In this document: positions 6,672 through 6,700 of the stretch, in pieces
How positions within the stretch are numbered: the first letter of the stretch is position 1
How the letters are laid out: each line of letters opens with the position of its first letter
Assembly: GCA_945861175.1 (NCBI GenBank)
Contig: CAMATR010000101.1
Location: 1 to 6,700, forward strand
Direction: 5' to 3'
DNA from: Chitinophaga pinensis
GTDB lineage: Bacteria; Bacteroidota; Bacteroidia; Flavobacteriales_D; Crocinitomicaceae
Length of the DNA stretch: 6,700 nt
Notes under the pieces: generated by a model
The model's database searches: none
Seen by the model: only the letters and a program-made list of their open reading frames with translations
Told to the model about the DNA's origin: nothing
Program-made: the position numbers and the translations under genes

Positions 6672-6700
6672 ATGAAACACATCGCTATCGCCTCTGCCCT
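6672..6700 (+). CDS. Start of a gene cut by the right edge; unknown product
   Basis: ATG at 6672 opens MKHIAIASA, running off the window. A lysine followed by a hydrophobic stretch would fit the beginning of a signal peptide or membrane protein, but nine residues are too few to identify a family. The upstream TTTAAATCCCTTTGAA is AT-rich with no Shine-Dalgarno site, in line with the other starts here. Confidence 0.45.

Overview
The window looks like chromosomal DNA from a member of the Bacteroidota. The evidence is the protein style (a Y-family polymerase with an internal QLNLF motif, a short DnaE paralogue, and a secreted TPR/SpoIIE-type phosphatase), translation starts preceded by A-rich sequence instead of Shine-Dalgarno sites, and a TAnnTTTG-type promoter ahead of a tRNA gene. 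The genus cannot be named from the sequence alone.

Left part (1-4022, + strand): the C-terminal part of a DinB-like Y-family polymerase (cut by the left edge), then a small four-helix-bundle S23 protein, then a 981-residue DnaE-type polymerase. A Y-family polymerase next to a second DnaE matches the layout of SOS mutagenesis (ImuB/DnaE2-like) cassettes. The DnaE keeps its polymerase aspartates, but its PHP domain is degraded at the residues that can be read, and it ends at the OB fold. It therefore looks like a translesion enzyme, not the replicase.

The most unusual point is between the two polymerase genes. The S23 gene is enclosed by a near-perfect 20-nt inverted repeat (570-589 and 1049-1068), followed inward by a symmetric 8x8 internal loop and a further 6-bp stem. 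This resembles the intervening sequences (IVS) of 23S rRNA, which also carry S23 genes inside a long terminal stem, but here it sits in a protein-coding operon. Removing 571-1067 would leave the polymerase genes 15 nt apart, a normal operon gap. The inference is an IVS-like element inserted into a DNA-damage polymerase operon, possibly processed out of or within the mRNA.

Right part (4135-6700): a convergent gene on the minus strand encodes a membrane-anchored sensor-type protein (signal peptide, about six TPRs, one transmembrane helix, coiled coil, SpoIIE-like PP2C phosphatase). It starts at GTG and may follow a 6-residue leader ORF. Divergent from it is a tRNA-Leu(GAG) gene with its own promoter-like box and a strong intrinsic terminator. 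The last 29 bases hold the start of a further + strand gene, preceded by a perfect 13-bp palindrome.
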